Positions 48,188 to 58,201 are shown, counted from the first letter of the stretch. The stretch is 64,000 bases of DNA from Flavobacterium hibisci (GCF_020026925.1 NZ_JAIQDW010000017.1:1-64000); one strand, 5' to 3'. The notes: generated from the letters alone by a model not told the origin. Program-made: numbers and translations.

Positions 48188-50653
48188 TTATTTCACAAAG
48201 AAATTAATCGTTCTGCTCATTGTATCCCCATCAGCATCTTTAACTGTCAGGACAAAAGATGCCAATCCTGATTCAATAGGCGTAAACTGAACTTCTTTTC
48301 CTTTTAAGATTACTCGTCCATTAGTGAGATCCGAAAACGTAAATACAGGACTTGCTTCGTATGCTTTAAAATAATCTGCAGCATTTAAAACAGTTTGCTC
48401 TCCAGATTTCACAAAGAAATGCGGCTGTGTGATCCAGTCTAAATAATTATCTAATTGTGTAAATCCGTCTTCGTCTAAATCTGCATTAGCATCTGAAAAA
48501 TCTCCCGGTTTTGAATTTTCATTTAAACCAAATGCTTTCTCCCACCAGTCTGGCAAACCATCATGATCGGTATCCCAGTCTGCCGGACGGGTTTCTGATG
48601 GGAAGTTTGGCCATCCTCCTGCATCTTCCTCATTATCAATCATTCCGCCAAGACCGCTTTTGCTTCCTTTATACGTAAAAGTCCCTTTTAAAGTCTCCTC
48701 TACAATTCGGTTATCATGCTTATCAAAAAATGGCTGATTCGCACCAACATCTGAAAGTACATTTTTATACGCTCCTTTTGCTGACTGAGTATTTACATAA
48801 GACTCGAAGAAAGGTTTATCTACAAATGTCTCATAGTCTACTTTATCGTTATTGGTAATGGTTCTTTTTCTGCCTTTTTCCTGAGATTTCTCATCAAAAT
48901 AACCCGGCATTACATTGCCGTCAAAGAAATAACGCTGCATTCCTTTTCCAACACCTTCATGCTGTGCATTAAGTGCTACGAAAATTCCTGTTGAAGCGCC
49001 CGGTTTATAGAAATTATTCACAAAATTAACTTCATTTGCTCCGCCGTCAGTAGTTCTTTTACCCCAGTTGTAAACTACATTGTTTCTAATATCAAGTCTT
49101 CCTGTATAAAAGCCGTCACCACTTAAACCACCGCCAATACTCCAGTTTCTCCCGTAATTATGTGCCAGTAAATTGTGGTGAAAACTTCCGATATCACCAC
49201 CAATCGTTGCTGCATAACCGTGCATTTTTCCGGCTTCGTATTTATCGTGTCCGGCTACATTTAAAGCTTCTGAAATTAAAGTTCGTTGCAATGTGATATG
49301 ATGAGCGCCACGCGAACTAAACGATTCATCAATGGTCCAGCTAATTGAACAGTGGTCTATGATACTGTAATCTGCACCCGTTAATCCCATACCATCAAAA
49401 GTAGTTCCGCCTCCGATTCTTACTTTTAAAAATCGAATTACACCATCATTTCCCGTTAAACCAATAGGTGCACGGCTAATCGTAATTCCTTCGCCAGGGG
49501 CTGTCTGTCCTGCAATAGTAATATAGGGCTGATTGACCACTAACCTTGATTTCAACTGAATATTCCCAGAAACATTAAACACAATAGTTCTCGGTCCAAT
49601 TTGCTGATCAACAGCGTCACGTAAACTTCCAGGCCCGTCGTCGTTAAGGTTGGTTACTTCAACCACTTTTCCGCCACGGCCCCCAACGGCAAAACGCCCG
49701 TAACCTTCTGCTCCCGGAAAAGCCAATTGAGCCGGTTTGAATGACCATACATTTCCTAAAGTAACATTTCCTTTAGCATCTACTTCATCAACACGCCAAT
49801 AATACGTTGAACCACTGTATAAATCAGCAACCGAAAATGTTCTGTCTGTTAATTTTCCTTTGAATTCTTTTGAAGATTCAGTGGCATTGGCAACAGCATT
49901 TTTATCTTCGCCAAAAAACAATTTATGTGCTACAGCATTTTTTGAAGCATCCCATTCCAGCAAGAACTTTTTGTCAGTTGTCACAACATGCTCATTTGCA
50001 TTTTCCGGTTTTGGAGAACGTGCCTGATTCATTAAGTTTGGCGTATCGATTTCAAAACCATTAATCACAATCTGCTTTACAATATCAGGATTGATTGCAG
50101 GATCAATTTCAAAACGAACTACTACATCTTTTCCTTTTTCAGCATTGAAAGTGACATAAGCCATAGTAGCATCAATTTTTGCATTGGCTCTCTGACTTGC
50201 ATTTACCGTTTCCTGAAGTTTTCCGTTTACGAAAATTCTTATCGGTGAGAAAGTTTTTCCGGTAATGACATCAAAAGCATTGTGAAAAGTTAAAAGCGTG
50301 TGTTTTCCTGGCTTTAACCCGCTAATTTTCATTTCCAGATTTTCAGCTGTAACTAGTCCGTCAGCGCCTAATCTATTGTAAAAAGGTGCGTTCATACCTA
50401 CTTTATACCATTTCGAACTGAAGTTGCCTTTCAGTTTAAATGTCACACCGTTAAACGTTTTTTGGTCTTCTTTCATTTCATTTACCACCCATGAATCATA
50501 ACCTGGGGCATGGACTTCTTCTAGTCTTCTCTGGAAAAAATCAAAATCGACCTTTACAATTTGTTTTTCAGTTGTTTTCCCAACCGATTGTGCCTGTACA
50601 TTTGCTGATAAAAGTGTTGCCAAAACAGCAGCACTTACTAATTTTTTAATCAT
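48188..50653 (-). CDS. Multidomain PL1 pectate lyase (821 aa)
   Basis: Calcium-dependent pectate lyase with extra modules. Signal peptide 1-21 (SANVQAQ); an N-terminal malectin/CBM-like domain (about 30-205, with GLKPGKHTLLTFHNAF and IRIFVNGKLQ); a fibronectin-III-like domain (about 215-310, LEWDASKNAVAHKLFFG, TYYWRVDEVD); the PL1 beta-helix (about 310-660: LAFPGAEGYG, GRGGKVVEVTNLNDDG, IAGQTAPGEGITI, IIDHCSISWTIDES); calcium loops (about 690-740, DTDHDGLPDWWEKAFGLN); and a terminal Ig/cadherin-like domain. No type IX sorting domain at the C-terminus. It differs from the PL1 pair downstream, being longer and more divergent. Its ATG follows the DUF5703 stop by only 15 bases, so the two are coupled. 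Confidence 0.88.
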   Translation of the reverse strand: MIKKLVSAAVLATLLSANVQAQSVGKTTEKQIVKVDFDFFQRRLEEVHAPGYDSWVVNEMKEDQKTFNGVTFKLKGNFSSKWYKVGMNAPFYNRLGADGLVTAENLEMKISGLKPGKHTLLTFHNAFDVITGKTFSPIRIFVNGKLQETVNASQRANAKIDATMAYVTFNAEKGKDVVVRFEIDPAINPDIVKQIVINGFEIDTPNLMNQARSPKPENANEHVVTTDKKFLLEWDASKNAVAHKLFFGEDKNAVANATESSKEFKGKLTDRTFSVADLYSGSTYYWRVDEVDAKGNVTLGNVWSFKPAQLAFPGAEGYGRFAVGGRGGKVVEVTNLNDDGPGSLRDAVDQQIGPRTIVFNVSGNIQLKSRLVVNQPYITIAGQTAPGEGITISRAPIGLTGNDGVIRFLKVRIGGGTTFDGMGLTGADYSIIDHCSISWTIDESFSSRGAHHITLQRTLISEALNVAGHDKYEAGKMHGYAATIGGDIGSFHHNLLAHNYGRNWSIGGGLSGDGFYTGRLDIRNNVVYNWGKRTTDGGANEVNFVNNFYKPGASTGIFVALNAQHEGVGKGMQRYFFDGNVMPGYFDEKSQEKGRKRTITNNDKVDYETFVDKPFFESYVNTQSAKGAYKNVLSDVGANQPFFDKHDNRIVEETLKGTFTYKGSKSGLGGMIDNEEDAGGWPNFPSETRPADWDTDHDGLPDWWEKAFGLNENSKPGDFSDANADLDEDGFTQLDNYLDWITQPHFFVKSGEQTVLNAADYFKAYEASPVFTFSDLTNGRVILKGKEVQFTPIESGLASFVLTVKDADGDTMSRTINFFVK

Positions 50654-50668
50654 TTTAATTGGTAATAG

Positions 50669-52996
50669 TTAGTTTAATTTTTTCTTTTCTTCTGTTGAAA
50701 TCCCTAACAGATTAATAATGTCTTTTTTTCTTTCTTCCGGAATTACTTTTAAAACCTTTACTTCTCCATTAATCAGCTCGGCTTCAATTGTTGTATTTTG
50801 TTTGGCATGTAACTTAAAATGAACATTCCATTCTTTGGGCCAGGCCGGAAAAAGATAGATTTTTCCATCAGCTTCCTGCAAAAGCATTTCCTGCATCCCA
50901 ATCATTCCCGAACCGCCCCAGTTATGATCCGGAACCCAGTCAAATCCGGGACCCCAAAATGCCGGAAAACGTGTTTCTGAATTAGCCATTTTTAGCAGAT
51001 TATATTTCATTGCTTCTTCTGTCAAACCTAAACGGGCTGCGAAAATATTATCCTGTTTCCAACCGATGTGACTTCTGAATTTTAAAGCATCAGGATCGTA
51101 TTTCCATGTATTCAAAGCCGTTTCTAAATCAGGTTTTCCAATTCCAAAAATTCCCCAAGGATAAACGGGATACAATTGCGGTATTTCAGTATTGTTAACC
51201 CGCTCCCATGTTTTAGCAGGAAGCAACATTTTATGATTTTCAATCTGCCCAAAATTCAAAGGCGGAATTCTATTTTGAAATGCTTTTAAATATTCAACAT
51301 CTTCTTTTGACAATTCATTCGCCGAAAGGTTTAAAAGGCTTTCTGTAATAACTTGCAAAGCCGAAATCGTGCTATTTGAATTATTCGTCATTTTATACGT
51401 TTCAGCCGCTGAACCTGGAAAAAGAACCAATTTTCCGTTTCCATCTAGTGCTTTTCTTCCTCTTTGTTTCGCTAAATATTGGTAATGTTCATCAAAAAAT
51501 CGAAGACAACTAATTATAAATGAATTGTATTTCTGAATGTCTTCTTTAGCATATTCTTTCTGCTGCAACATCATTTGACAGAATTCTAAAACAGTGTCCC
51601 ATTCGTATTCCAGCCAGGCATTGTATTCCATTCCCGGATCGTAATCGGCAGGACGTTTCCATTCGTATTCTGCCGGATTTGGCAATCCGAAATTTTCTAA
51701 TTGTTCTGTGAACGATGCTCCGTTGTGTTTCCAATATACTTTACTTCGTAATTCGGCATTTTTTTGAAGACTTACATAATAATCCAATTGCGATTTCATC
51801 ATATCAAAATCACCACTTTTTACCATCGGAAAATAAACCAATCGCTGGTTTTGAGCCGTCATCGTTCCACCTCCCCAATTTCTAAAATCGGGTGTAAAAT
51901 TTAAGTCTTTATTCGTATGAACAGGATCAACTGTAAACAATCCACCATTGAATTTCGTTGGATATTTCCCATACGCATTACATCCTAACATGTATCGAAA
52001 CAACTGATAATTCTGTCCGATTTGATAAACCGAATCTTTCTCAATCGATTGATTTTTTTGTATAAAAATAAAACTGCGGTTCCAGAAATTATTCCACCAT
52101 TTTATCGTGTTTTTTTCTACTTGTTTTGCTGTATTTTTATTTTCAGCAATCAAACTTTTCAATCCATTATTCCAAGTTGAAAAATCAGATTGATTGGTGT
52201 TTAAATAAATTTCTAGCGAATGTTTTTTTGAAGGTTTTACGCTCGTTAAATTAAAACCTTTAAAATCGGTATCCTGATATTTTCCTAAATAAGTTCCATC
52301 CGGTTTTAGGTTATCACCTTTCATGAATCCGCCGAAAGTTAGATTGGCAATCGGATTCATCATTTGGTCTTTAACTGATTCCATTTTCTGTTGTTTTACA
52401 GCAACATCGAAAACGGTTTGTTCACGATTTCGGTGATAAAATTTAAGTCCGTTATTTTCAAAAGCAATCGAATCTTTAAAATTGACAAGATCCCCTTGAG
52501 GCGCCCATTTATAGGAATTGGCATTATTTTCTTTTCCTTTTGAAATACGGTTTTGATGACGCCAACTTTCGTAAGAAGCCGTCATTTGCAGTGGATTTTT
52601 ACTTTCCAAATCGACATGGATAATCGGTTTGAAAACATCGACCCAAAGTTTGATTTTGGTATCATTTTGGCCAACCAAAATATAACCATCTTTGAGTTTT
52701 AACTCCTGATGAAAACCTGCTGCCCCCTCAAACGGATTTGGCGTTAAAGTCACTTTTACTCTTCCTAATTTCAATAAAGTATTATGTTCGTCAAAAGTAC
52801 CGCTTCGCGAAAAATAGAAATACAAATCTCCTTTCTCCACCCAGACATTCATACCAATATCACCGCCTCCCAATGGCATAGATTCGGATGAATTTGTGCT
52901 TTGTGTTGTCCATACTTGATTGTAATTTTCAAGCGTTGGAATCTGCGCTTTAAGGCAAAGCGTAGTGAAGAGAAATATGTATTTTATGTATTTCAT
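50669..52996 (-). CDS. DUF5703-type putative (alpha/alpha)6 glycoside hydrolase (775 aa)
   Basis: Uncharacterised. Signal peptide 1-18 (CLKAQIP). The N-terminal beta-sandwich (about 20-260) opens with NSSESMPLGGGDIGMNVWVE, very like the GH95/GH65 superfamily N-terminus and matching DUF5703. A helical barrel follows (about 290-690) with FRYMLGCNAYGKYPTKFNGG, WGGGTMTAQNQRLVYFPM, ARLGLTEEAM and FDWVPDHNWGGSGMIGMQEM. The C-terminal sandwich ends with IYLFPAWPKEWNVHFKLH. The fold and the pectin context suggest an exo-glycosidase on an alpha-linked deoxy- or L-sugar. It lies between the SGNH esterase and PL1. Confidence 0.7.
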   Translation of the reverse strand: MKYIKYIFLFTTLCLKAQIPTLENYNQVWTTQSTNSSESMPLGGGDIGMNVWVEKGDLYFYFSRSGTFDEHNTLLKLGRVKVTLTPNPFEGAAGFHQELKLKDGYILVGQNDTKIKLWVDVFKPIIHVDLESKNPLQMTASYESWRHQNRISKGKENNANSYKWAPQGDLVNFKDSIAFENNGLKFYHRNREQTVFDVAVKQQKMESVKDQMMNPIANLTFGGFMKGDNLKPDGTYLGKYQDTDFKGFNLTSVKPSKKHSLEIYLNTNQSDFSTWNNGLKSLIAENKNTAKQVEKNTIKWWNNFWNRSFIFIQKNQSIEKDSVYQIGQNYQLFRYMLGCNAYGKYPTKFNGGLFTVDPVHTNKDLNFTPDFRNWGGGTMTAQNQRLVYFPMVKSGDFDMMKSQLDYYVSLQKNAELRSKVYWKHNGASFTEQLENFGLPNPAEYEWKRPADYDPGMEYNAWLEYEWDTVLEFCQMMLQQKEYAKEDIQKYNSFIISCLRFFDEHYQYLAKQRGRKALDGNGKLVLFPGSAAETYKMTNNSNSTISALQVITESLLNLSANELSKEDVEYLKAFQNRIPPLNFGQIENHKMLLPAKTWERVNNTEIPQLYPVYPWGIFGIGKPDLETALNTWKYDPDALKFRSHIGWKQDNIFAARLGLTEEAMKYNLLKMANSETRFPAFWGPGFDWVPDHNWGGSGMIGMQEMLLQEADGKIYLFPAWPKEWNVHFKLHAKQNTTIEAELINGEVKVLKVIPEERKKDIINLLGISTEEKKKLN

Positions 52997-53004
52997 TTTT
53001 TAGC

Positions 53005-53099
53005 TCTCCTGCAAGGTTTTCAAAACCTTGTAGGTATTTATTTTTACACTTTTAAATTCTAAATCAGACACCTACAAGGTTTTAAAAACCTTGCAGGAG
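53005..53099. repeat. Intergenic palindrome of palindromes, family E
   Basis: CTCCTGCAAGGTTTTCAAAACCTTG(TAGG) and its near reverse complement ending AACCTTGCAGGAG flank about 35 bases. Each arm is itself a hairpin. Related single hairpins are at 17311-17343 and 61757-61790. It lies between the SGNH esterase and DUF5703 genes. Confidence 0.8.
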
Positions 53100-53110
53100 C
53101 CTCATACGTA

Positions 53111-54535
53111 TTACCATTCATCGGTTCTAAACGAAGAAACCGGCAAACCTCCTCCGCTAAATAGTTCCGCTTTTGCGAAATCTTTCCATAAATAACGTAT
53201 TGCAACAGGTTTGGCAACTTTATCAGAAGTCAAAACCACCGATTTTCTTCTTACAACCGCTTTTGCAGGATAAAAAACTTTGTCTTCGCCTGCTATTTCA
53301 AAACCTTCCACTTCTTTGTCATAAGACGTAATTCCGTTTTCAACATTATCAAAAGAAACAGTTACAGTACCGTCTTTTATTTCCATTGATTTGTATTTCG
53401 GACTTTCAAATTCGAAACCTTCAATTCCGTACGTTCTCGCCAAAGCCTGAAAAGCCAAACGGTTCCCCCCTTTTTCCTTGTCCATTGGATGAATGTTATT
53501 TTCTTCCCCAACGTCCATTAAAACTGCCATTCCCGAATTTGGAATTTCTTTTGAAGCCTTAAACTGTGCTTCTCTCAAATAAGCAGAATTGTATTTTTCT
53601 ACATAATCTTTTGGATGAAATGAAGCGTAGTTAAACGGTGCAATCTGAGCGAAATAAAAAGGAAATTCTCCTTGATTCCACATTGTTCTCCAACTGCTCA
53701 CCATTTTTTTCATCAAAGCCGTATATTCATTTGCTCTTTCATAATTCGATTCTCCCTGATACCAAATACAGCCTTTTATTCCGTAACCAATAACAGGAGA
53801 AAGCATTCCGTTAAACAACGTTGTCGGAACTCTGTTTGGATCTTTTGCCAATTCTTCTTTTGTTGTCGGAATTTTAGCGCTGGCAAAATCTTTCAGCATT
53901 TCCTGATTCATCCACGCTTCCATACTTGAACCTCCGTACGAAACGTGAATTAATCCAACCGGAACATTTAAAACTTCCTGTAAAAGCGATCCGAAATACC
54001 AAGCCGTTGCGCTAAAATTTGAAGTTGATTTTGGAGAAGCTTCTTCCCATTTTCCATCAAAATCGTCTTTTGGTTCTAAAACCGTAGCACGTGGAACCGT
54101 AATTATACGAATGTTTTTATTGGTTGATCTCACAATAATTTCGTTTCCGTTTTTAACTGGCTGTCCCTGAAATCCTTTTAACGGCATTTCCATATTCGAT
54201 TGCCCTGAACAAAGCCAAACTTCGCCAACTAAAATGTTTTTAATGGTTACTTTTTCCGTTCCTTCTGTTACTTCAATTGTAAATGGTCCGCCTGCAATTG
54301 GTGTTTGCAATGCTGTTTTCCATTTACCGGAAACATCGGCTTTTGTTTTGTAGATTTTGGAATTCCACGATGTTTTGATGGTAACATTTGCATTCTTTTC
54401 TGTCCAGCCCCAAATGGGTGCGTTCGATTTTTGCTGTAGCATCATATTGTTACTAAACAATGCAGGCATTTTGATTTTTGCATTGATTTGCAGGCTTGTT
54501 AGAACTACTAAAAAAGCAATAATTGATTTTTTCAT
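53111..54535 (-). CDS. SGNH sialate-O-acetylesterase-like carbohydrate acetylesterase (474 aa)
   Basis: Removes acetyl groups from sugars, here probably from acetylated pectin (galacturonic acid or branch sugars). Signal peptide 1-19 (LQINAK). The SGNH-type catalytic set is visible: Ser113 in CSGQSNMEM, and Asp341/His349 in MDVGEENNIHPMDK. Also VSYGGSSMEAWMN and CIWYQGESN, both conserved in SASA/CE20-like esterases. The N-terminal region (about 20-105) and C-terminal region are beta-rich accessory domains. Full length. It is placed between GH106 and the DUF5703 gene, consistent with clearing acetyl groups before exo-enzymes act. Confidence 0.85.
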   Translation of the reverse strand: MKKSIIAFLVVLTSLQINAKIKMPALFSNNMMLQQKSNAPIWGWTEKNANVTIKTSWNSKIYKTKADVSGKWKTALQTPIAGGPFTIEVTEGTEKVTIKNILVGEVWLCSGQSNMEMPLKGFQGQPVKNGNEIIVRSTNKNIRIITVPRATVLEPKDDFDGKWEEASPKSTSNFSATAWYFGSLLQEVLNVPVGLIHVSYGGSSMEAWMNQEMLKDFASAKIPTTKEELAKDPNRVPTTLFNGMLSPVIGYGIKGCIWYQGESNYERANEYTALMKKMVSSWRTMWNQGEFPFYFAQIAPFNYASFHPKDYVEKYNSAYLREAQFKASKEIPNSGMAVLMDVGEENNIHPMDKEKGGNRLAFQALARTYGIEGFEFESPKYKSMEIKDGTVTVSFDNVENGITSYDKEVEGFEIAGEDKVFYPAKAVVRRKSVVLTSDKVAKPVAIRYLWKDFAKAELFSGGGLPVSSFRTDEW

Positions 54536-54552
54536 TTTGATTTATTTTTTTA

Positions 54553-54795
54553 TTGCCACAGATTAAAGGATTATTTAATCATTAAAATCATTTAATCTGT
54601 GGCTAATTATGTTTTCTTTTTAATTGCCTCCAGTTTTAACTGGAGGTTACAAATGTTTTTCTTCATTGGGCTTTAGCCAAATTATTAGTTTGGCTAAAGC
54701 CCTTATCTTATATCTTTTTAAACCTCCAGTTAAAACTGGAGGCAATTCATTTTTTTCTTTTTCACAGATTAAATAATCCTTTAATCTGTGGCAAA
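54553..54795. repeat. Compound palindrome: family D arms around a three-hairpin family C element (copy 2)
   Basis: GCCACAGATTAAAGGATTAT...AATCTGTGGC at 54554-54602, then GCCTCCAGTTTTAACTGGAG(G), GGGCTTTAGCCAAATTA...TTTGGCTAAAGCCC and AACCTCCAGTTAAAACTGGA(GGC) at 54626-54743, then CACAGATTAAATAATCC...AATCTGTGGC at 54762-54791. It fills the whole gap between GH106 and the SGNH esterase. Confidence 0.8.
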
Positions 54796-54803
54796 AAAAT
54801 TAT

Positions 54804-57800
54804 CTACTTTTCTTTCACAATACTTACTGGGCCTAATAATCCCGCTTTCAATAACGGATTTCCTTCCAATCTAAATGGTGCTGTTGTCCATGTCAACCTT
54901 TCTTCTTTTGGCAATTTTTGATCACCAATTAAACGGTTTGCCCACGTATTGGTCACTTTTATTACGATTGTATTTTTTCCTTTTTGTAAAGCTTGCGAAA
55001 TGTCTGTTTTGAATGGGAAAGTCCAAAGCGTTCCGCAGTCTTTTCCGTTAATTGAAACTTCGGCAATATTGGCAATTTCTCCTAAATCAATCCAGATTTT
55101 GCTGGCCTCTTTTCCTTTCCAAACAAACTCTTTTTTGTACACTACAGTTCCTGCGTAATATTTGATCTGATGATTTTCTGAAGTGCTCCAATCAAAAAGT
55201 TTATTCGTTTTTATAACTTCTTTCGGACCTTTAAATTCTGGATCGAACTGAAGTTCCCAGTTTTCATCTAAAACCTGAACTTTTTCAAATTCAGCTAATT
55301 TTCCTTGAGCTAAAATTTCTTTCGTTTCTTCTTTAAAAATCACAAAACCAGATTCGTTAGCCTCTAAAGTTAGCGCAACAATTGTTCTTCCGTTTTCTAT
55401 TTTCCAATTGGCGAAAGCTGAAGTTTTATCGGTAACGGGATTGTACCATTGTGGCACTTTTCCAGCTATTCTAAACGAAGCATCAAATATTCTTTTTTGC
55501 TCCTTTTGATTAGAAAGAAAATAGACTTCTTCACTATCAGCTTTTCGGTGCGCCCAGGCAATCGTTTCTGAATCGGCTCTATTTAAATTTGGAAAATAAA
55601 CATCTTGAGTAATTCCGATTGAAGCAAAATCATTTCCTAAATAAGGCAATTTAATAACCGTTCCTTTTCCGATTTTCCATGAAGTCGAATTAGCATTATT
55701 CCAAATTTCATCAATCACATGCTGCCATTTCTTCTGATCTGCTTCTGACTGAATTCCCGGCTGAATCGTTGGTTTTTCAGCTACAAAAATCGTTGCTCCG
55801 TCTTTTAACAATTGCAAGATTTTTTCGGCGGAAGCCAAAGACAAAATTTTATTCGGCGCCATTTTATGACTTCCCGGAAACAGTAAAGCTCCGTATTCGA
55901 TTCCGCCTTCAAAAGTTACTTTTCCGTTCACCACTTTCGCTCTGTTGATTAAAACATCAGCATTGAAAGAATCGTATTGATAACCATTTAAAGGATTAAT
56001 CCAGTGCGATAAATCGGTGATGTTTTTAGAATAAGTAACTTCTTTCGGCATTTTTGCAGTCGGCTGACCATCATTCTCTAAACGGATTTTCTCGCTTTCT
56101 AATCTATCCTTTCCAAACACATTCGGAATAAAAGACAGCAAACGATCTGGAACAAAAGAACGCGAAGGAAAATCTTCGCCAATAAAAACCGCCAAATCAA
56201 TTACAGGTTTTCCTTTTTGCAATTGAAACTGCACTCTTTGACAATAATCAAACCAAGCTTTTCCAGGTTTCCACCAAGTTTGATCTCTTTGGAAAAAAGT
56301 TCCAATATCATCTAAAGTCATTCCCGGTTTTCTATCCGTCCACGGATTATGAACAAAAACATGGTAGAATAAACGATTGATTCCTAAAGCATAATTGCGG
56401 TCTGCCGTCGTTTTTAAATTTCCTGGATGTTCGTCCCAATCCATTCGCAAAGCTGTAAAAGATTCTGCCTGAATAATATCTTTTCCGTAAATATGTCCGC
56501 CCGAAATAGCGTCCACCATATCAAAAGGCTTGTCGTGAGTTGGGCTTTTCAACCAAAATTCACCACCCGGATAATCGACATATTTATAATGCAACAGAGC
56601 ATCACTAATCATGGTTGGTGCGACATTTTCAGAACTTAATTTAACCTTATATTCTTTAGCAATTTGAGCGACAGTTCCGTAGAAATTATCAGCAATTAAA
56701 TCGCCAATTGTTTTTCTGACATCGTATAAAACTTTCTCCGAGAAATCGGCACTTTCTACTGGAATTCCAGCCATGACAGGCAGATATTCTACAATATCAT
56801 AACCCCGTCTCTTTTTAAATTCAGCTTGAAAAACCGAAGACCAATTTTGACTTCCGCATTCCCAGCTGTCAAAATGAAGAATTGCCAAAACTCTTGAAGC
56901 CAGTTCTGGACCAGCAGAACGAACGGCTTCTCCAAACCAATGATCCAATTGAAAACGGATTAATTCTGGATTAAATTTATCTACTTCTAAACCTTTTCCT
57001 GCTCCACCCGTCGCATTTTCATGTCCTGTAGAAGTATGCCCCATTCGGATAATTTTCCATTTTCCTTTGGGAGCTTTCCAGTTCAAATTTCCATCAGTGT
57101 CAAAAAAACTCGAAATATTAATGATTTCTGATTTCTTGAATGCATCTGTATTCGGAATTTGTTTTTCAGTTGTCTCTGGAGTTAAACGCCAAATGGCTCC
57201 CGATTTTCCTTCGTAATTATTGATTAACGACTGATTTGAAAGTGTAATTTTACTCACTTTCAGATTTTGTTTCCATTTGGCAAAATCCAAATCTTCCGCT
57301 CCTGGTTCTGTTCCTACTGGATCATAAACAAATCTGAAATATTTTGCTGTAACAGGCGCTATGGTATGCGTGTTCGGGAAATCCATATCCTGCCAACCGT
57401 GGCGCGGTGCAATCAATCTTTCGTGGAATTTAAAATGAACTCCATCATCACTTACTTCCACAATTAAACGTTGTGCCTGATAATCTCTTCCTTTGGTTTC
57501 AATAACAATCGATTTGCAGGTAAATGGCTGTGCAAATTCATACTGAATCCAGCCTGCCTCTGCAAACTTGAAGTTTTCGTCTTTCTTTGGATCAGCCAAA
57601 AATGAAGCATCAGAATTGTTCGAGGTCGTTACTTTTGGTAATTGAATCTGAGAAGTAGTCTGATATTCTTTTATTGGAATTGCAAAAACCGCAATGTCTT
57701 TATAATAATCTTTGTAATGTTTCGGAACAGGAAGTTTTGAAGCGACTTTTTTTCCTCCTAAAATTTCAGTTGTTGACCAAACCACTCTTTGCATCGACAT

Positions 57801-58190
57801 TTCTGGTTTAATCCACGGACCGCCTGCAACGGCAAATCCGTCTGCTCCGTGAAAAGCCAATTTCAAACCTAAACGATCGGCCTCTTTAAAAGCCCAATGA
57901 ATCATGTCCCAAAATTCAGGCGTCAGCTGTAAAACCGGCGGATCTATCAATGGCGGATTTGCCGGACCTTTGATAGTCATTAAATAGGCACCTGCAATTC
58001 CGTTTTGTTTCATCGCTTCTAAATCGGCTGTGATTCCTGCTTTAGAATACGCCGATTTCATCCAATACCAATACACCCAAGTTTTGGAGGATTCTAGTGT
58101 TGGCTGAAAAGTTTCTTTTTTATGGACTTCCTGCGCAGAGACGATGCTTGCGAGAAGGAGGATAAAAAAGAGGTGTTTTTTTTGAAACAT
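54804..58190 (-). CDS. GH106 alpha-L-rhamnosidase (1128 aa)
   Basis: Inverting alpha-L-rhamnosidase of family GH106, acting on rhamnose branches of RG-I/RG-II. Signal peptide 1-19 (SIVSAQ). GH106 hallmarks: KTWVYWYWMKSAYSKAGI, MKQNGIAGAYL, GLKLAFHGADGFAVAGGPW, RFQLDHWFGEAVR and HFDSWECGSQNW in a TIM-barrel region (about 40-700). An accessory discoidin-like insertion (about 200-300) precedes C-terminal sandwich domains including a GH2-type sugar-binding domain (about 960-1110, WIDLGEIANIAEVSINGKD). Full length for the family. Together with two GH78s it gives the locus three different rhamnosidases. Confidence 0.92.
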   Translation of the reverse strand: MFQKKHLFFILLLASIVSAQEVHKKETFQPTLESSKTWVYWYWMKSAYSKAGITADLEAMKQNGIAGAYLMTIKGPANPPLIDPPVLQLTPEFWDMIHWAFKEADRLGLKLAFHGADGFAVAGGPWIKPEMSMQRVVWSTTEILGGKKVASKLPVPKHYKDYYKDIAVFAIPIKEYQTTSQIQLPKVTTSNNSDASFLADPKKDENFKFAEAGWIQYEFAQPFTCKSIVIETKGRDYQAQRLIVEVSDDGVHFKFHERLIAPRHGWQDMDFPNTHTIAPVTAKYFRFVYDPVGTEPGAEDLDFAKWKQNLKVSKITLSNQSLINNYEGKSGAIWRLTPETTEKQIPNTDAFKKSEIINISSFFDTDGNLNWKAPKGKWKIIRMGHTSTGHENATGGAGKGLEVDKFNPELIRFQLDHWFGEAVRSAGPELASRVLAILHFDSWECGSQNWSSVFQAEFKKRRGYDIVEYLPVMAGIPVESADFSEKVLYDVRKTIGDLIADNFYGTVAQIAKEYKVKLSSENVAPTMISDALLHYKYVDYPGGEFWLKSPTHDKPFDMVDAISGGHIYGKDIIQAESFTALRMDWDEHPGNLKTTADRNYALGINRLFYHVFVHNPWTDRKPGMTLDDIGTFFQRDQTWWKPGKAWFDYCQRVQFQLQKGKPVIDLAVFIGEDFPSRSFVPDRLLSFIPNVFGKDRLESEKIRLENDGQPTAKMPKEVTYSKNITDLSHWINPLNGYQYDSFNADVLINRAKVVNGKVTFEGGIEYGALLFPGSHKMAPNKILSLASAEKILQLLKDGATIFVAEKPTIQPGIQSEADQKKWQHVIDEIWNNANSTSWKIGKGTVIKLPYLGNDFASIGITQDVYFPNLNRADSETIAWAHRKADSEEVYFLSNQKEQKRIFDASFRIAGKVPQWYNPVTDKTSAFANWKIENGRTIVALTLEANESGFVIFKEETKEILAQGKLAEFEKVQVLDENWELQFDPEFKGPKEVIKTNKLFDWSTSENHQIKYYAGTVVYKKEFVWKGKEASKIWIDLGEIANIAEVSINGKDCGTLWTFPFKTDISQALQKGKNTIVIKVTNTWANRLIGDQKLPKEERLTWTTAPFRLEGNPLLKAGLLGPVSIVKEK

Positions 58191-58201
58191 TTTTTGGTTG
58201 T

